From positions 2,790,001 through 2,854,000 of the forward strand of contig NZ_CP108776.1 in assembly GCF_045207785.1 (NCBI RefSeq): a DNA stretch of 64,000 bases. The letters are read 5' to 3'. Below the pieces are notes generated by a model. It was not told the origin of the DNA, did not search any database, and saw only the letters and a list, made by a program, of their open reading frames with translations. The stretch is from Embleya sp045207785. Its GTDB lineage: Bacteria > Actinomycetota > Actinomycetes > Streptomycetales > Streptomycetaceae. A program made the translations under genes and the position numbers. Positions 62,453-64,000 of this stretch are shown here, piece by piece (positions within the stretch are counted from its first letter, which is position 1; each line of letters starts with the position of its first letter).

Positions 62453-63028
62453 TCACCGACCCAGTCGTCGGCCCCACACCTCGGCCGGCTCGCGCTGCGG
62501 ATCCGGCTGCCACTCGCCCAGGCGGGACCAGTCCCAGGCCCGGAAGGTCGCCAGGGCCGGGTGGTTGTCGCGCTGGATCCGGACCGCGGCGAACGGCGCG
62601 TCGGTGCCCGCGAGCAACCGCTCGCGCATCCGCGTGGCGATCCCCTCGCGCCGGCGCTGGGGCACCACCATCAGATCGACGATCACGAACACCTTGCCGG
62701 CCGTGGCGAGTTCGGCCACGTCCTCGGCCAGTTCGCCGCGGAACCCGGTCCACCAGCCACTGGCCCGACGCGGCGGAAATCCGAACGTGCACCCGGCGGC
62801 GGCACCCGCACCGTTCGCAACGACCATCTCGAACCCGGGCTGCTGGATGTGGTCGGCATAGCGCCGCAGGAAATCCGGGCGCCCCGGCGGGTCCTCGCCA
62901 TAGGTCTTGACGTACGTATCGGCGACGGCTTCCCGCTGTTGGTCGGCCTGCCAACGGGTCAACCGCCGCAAGAACACCTCTGCCACAAGTTCCTCCCGCC
63001 CAGGCATGGGATGCCGTAGACGTTTCAC
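62453..63028 (-). CDS. GNAT-family N-acetyltransferase
   Basis: 191 residues from GTG 63028; ATG 63007 is a shorter alternative, and neither has a clear ribosome site. The acetyl-CoA loop is VDLMVVPQRRREGIATRM (Q/RxxGxA-type); the C-terminus is weakly conserved. Substrate unknown. Convergent with the XRE gene. Confidence 0.8.
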   Translation of the reverse strand: MKRLRHPMPGREELVAEVFLRRLTRWQADQQREAVADTYVKTYGEDPPGRPDFLRRYADHIQQPGFEMVVANGAGAAAGCTFGFPPRRASGWWTGFRGELAEDVAELATAGKVFVIVDLMVVPQRRREGIATRMRERLLAGTDAPFAAVRIQRDNHPALATFRAWDWSRLGEWQPDPQREPAEVWGRRLGR

Positions 63029-63170
63029 ATCGTGGCAGTTACATCCGGTCGGGGAAACACCGCAGGGTAAATGCCGCCCGGTCGGGTCTTTGCCGATTCG
63101 CGCGTTCGGCCCTCTCCCGTCCCGTCGCGCTCATAACCTGCGCACGGGGGCGCGTGAGGGAAGGGACCGC

Positions 63171-63383
63171 ATGGAAGAGGACCGCCGGGTGCCGGGCAAC
63201 GCGTGGGACACCTGTGCCGACGGCCACGTGGACCACGAATGGGTGTATCAGTACGGCCCCGACGGGCCGGCCGGGAATCCGTGGGCGAAGGCGTGCAAGC
63301 ACTGCGGGAAGATGGCGGGGGCGAACGTCCCCGAGAGCGGCCTGCTCGGCCGCTCGGCCGGCGGCGACTGCATGGGCGGCTGA
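63171..63383 (+). CDS. 70-residue Cys-containing small protein
   Basis: ATG 63171, with AAGGGA about 5 nt upstream. It contains CADGH, HVDHEW, CKHCGK and a final GDCMGG: possible zinc-binding Cys/His pairs. No family known. The 212 bp that follow contain the promoter region of the carboxylase gene. Confidence 0.6.
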   Translation: MEEDRRVPGNAWDTCADGHVDHEWVYQYGPDGPAGNPWAKACKHCGKMAGANVPESGLLGRSAGGDCMGG

Positions 63384-63595
63384 CGGGTCGGGGCCATAAC
63401 TGAAACACGTTCCAGGCGTACCCGTGCGCGAACGCCGACCCCGTTCGGAGTACCTTGACCCCACCGGCAACGTGGCCGGCAGCTCCACCGCAGGCCATGA
63501 ACATGGCGGGTTGTCGTACCACGACGGGGTGGGGCGGCGAATTGTGCCCGCCCCCGAATCCCTAGACTCTCCGCAGTTGAGGAGGGAGCCAGATC

Positions 63596-64000
63596 GTGCG
63601 CAAGGTACTCATCGCCAACCGTGGGGAAATCGCGGTCCGCGTCGCCAGGGCATGCCGGGATGCCGGTATCGCCAGTGTGGCCGTCTACGCAGAGCCGGAC
63701 CGGGATGCTCTGCACGTGCGGGTGGCCGACGAGGCCCACGCGCTCGGCGGAAACACTCCGGCCGAGAGCTACCTGGACGTGGCCAAGGTATTGCAGGCCG
63801 CCCAGGACTCGGGCGCGGACGCCATTCACCCCGGATACGGATTCCTGTCGGAGAACGCGGAATTCGCCCAAGCCGTACTGGACGCCGGACTCACCTGGAT
63901 CGGACCGCCTCCGCAGGCGATTCGCGATCTCGGTGACAAGGTGGCCGCCCGGCACATCGCCCAGCGGGCCGGCGCGCCCCTGGTCGCCGGCACGCCGGAC
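63596..64000 (+). CDS. Acetyl/propionyl-CoA carboxylase biotin carboxylase subunit, partial (right edge)
   Basis: 135 codons to the window end from GTG 63596, GGAGGG 9 nt upstream. It starts VRKVLIANRGEIAVRVARAC, the standard biotin-carboxylase N-terminus, followed by HPGYGFLSENAEFA and IGPPPQAIRDLGDK. In streptomycetes this alpha subunit also carries the biotin carboxyl-carrier domain, which would lie beyond the edge. TAGACT (63563-63568) is a possible -10. Works with the beta and epsilon subunits encoded 6 kb away. Confidence 0.93.
   Translation, partial: MRKVLIANRGEIAVRVARACRDAGIASVAVYAEPDRDALHVRVADEAHALGGNTPAESYLDVAKVLQAAQDSGADAIHPGYGFLSENAEFAQAVLDAGLTWIGPPPQAIRDLGDKVAARHIAQRAGAPLVAGTPD

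Overview
The DNA is about 73% G+C, with strongly G/C-biased third codon positions, frequent GTG starts, short intergenic gaps and typical actinobacterial markers: mycoredoxin, mycothiol-dependent formaldehyde dehydrogenase, SigR-type promoters, MoeZ, DUF3107, AccE and a Streptomyces-type CyaA. The best fit is a chromosomal core region of Streptomyces or a close relative. No rRNA, tRNA, CRISPR array, insertion sequence, prophage or biosynthetic gene cluster was recognised.

Layout. 0-18.7 kb: DNA repair and redox genes. These are uvrD2, mrx1, nudC, an EEP-family hydrolase, a SpoIIE-type PP2C phosphatase, two AdnA/AdnB-like helicase-nucleases separated by a lipoprotein gene, an alkyltransferase-like protein, a UPF0104 membrane protein and moeZ. 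18.8-29.7 kb: a DUF3152 membrane-anchored zincin, hydrolases, a TetR regulator, DUF3107, a ferritin-like protein, a DEAD-box helicase that appears to start at CTG, a universal stress protein, a NYN-domain protein and a 54-residue protein behind a SigR-type promoter. 29.8-40.8 kb: the mscR/metallo-beta-lactamase pair, PHP, DUF6758, NUDIX-ribokinase, MaoC, SUFU-domain, CorA, YflT-domain and acyl-CoA dehydrogenase genes. 40.9-49.5 kb: histidine utilisation (hutU, an M20 amidohydrolase, hutF and hutI in one overlapping operon; hutH with an RpiR regulator nearby). 49.7-64 kb: fdhD, a GGDEF protein, cya, birA, acyl-CoA carboxylase subunits (beta, epsilon and the start of the biotin-carboxylase subunit), maf, membrane proteins, an XRE regulator and a GNAT protein.

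How genes work together. The hut genes encode histidine to urocanate to imidazolonepropionate to formimidoylglutamate to formylglutamate to glutamate, with the M20 enzyme probably replacing the usual deformylase. BirA would biotinylate the carboxylase whose subunits flank it. Thiol stress is a shared theme: three sites match the SigR consensus (GGAAT, 18 nt, GTT), before mrx1, before moeZ and before the 54-residue protein.

Most interesting points: the SigR-controlled small protein; a WhiB7/WblC-like promoter downstream of uvrD2 at the left edge, leading into an unidentified open frame; the CTG start of the DEAD-box helicase; the M20 substitution in the hut operon; and a family of dispersed intergenic repeats with the core CGCCGGACGGGCTG. 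All functional assignments rest on reading motifs by eye; no database search was run.
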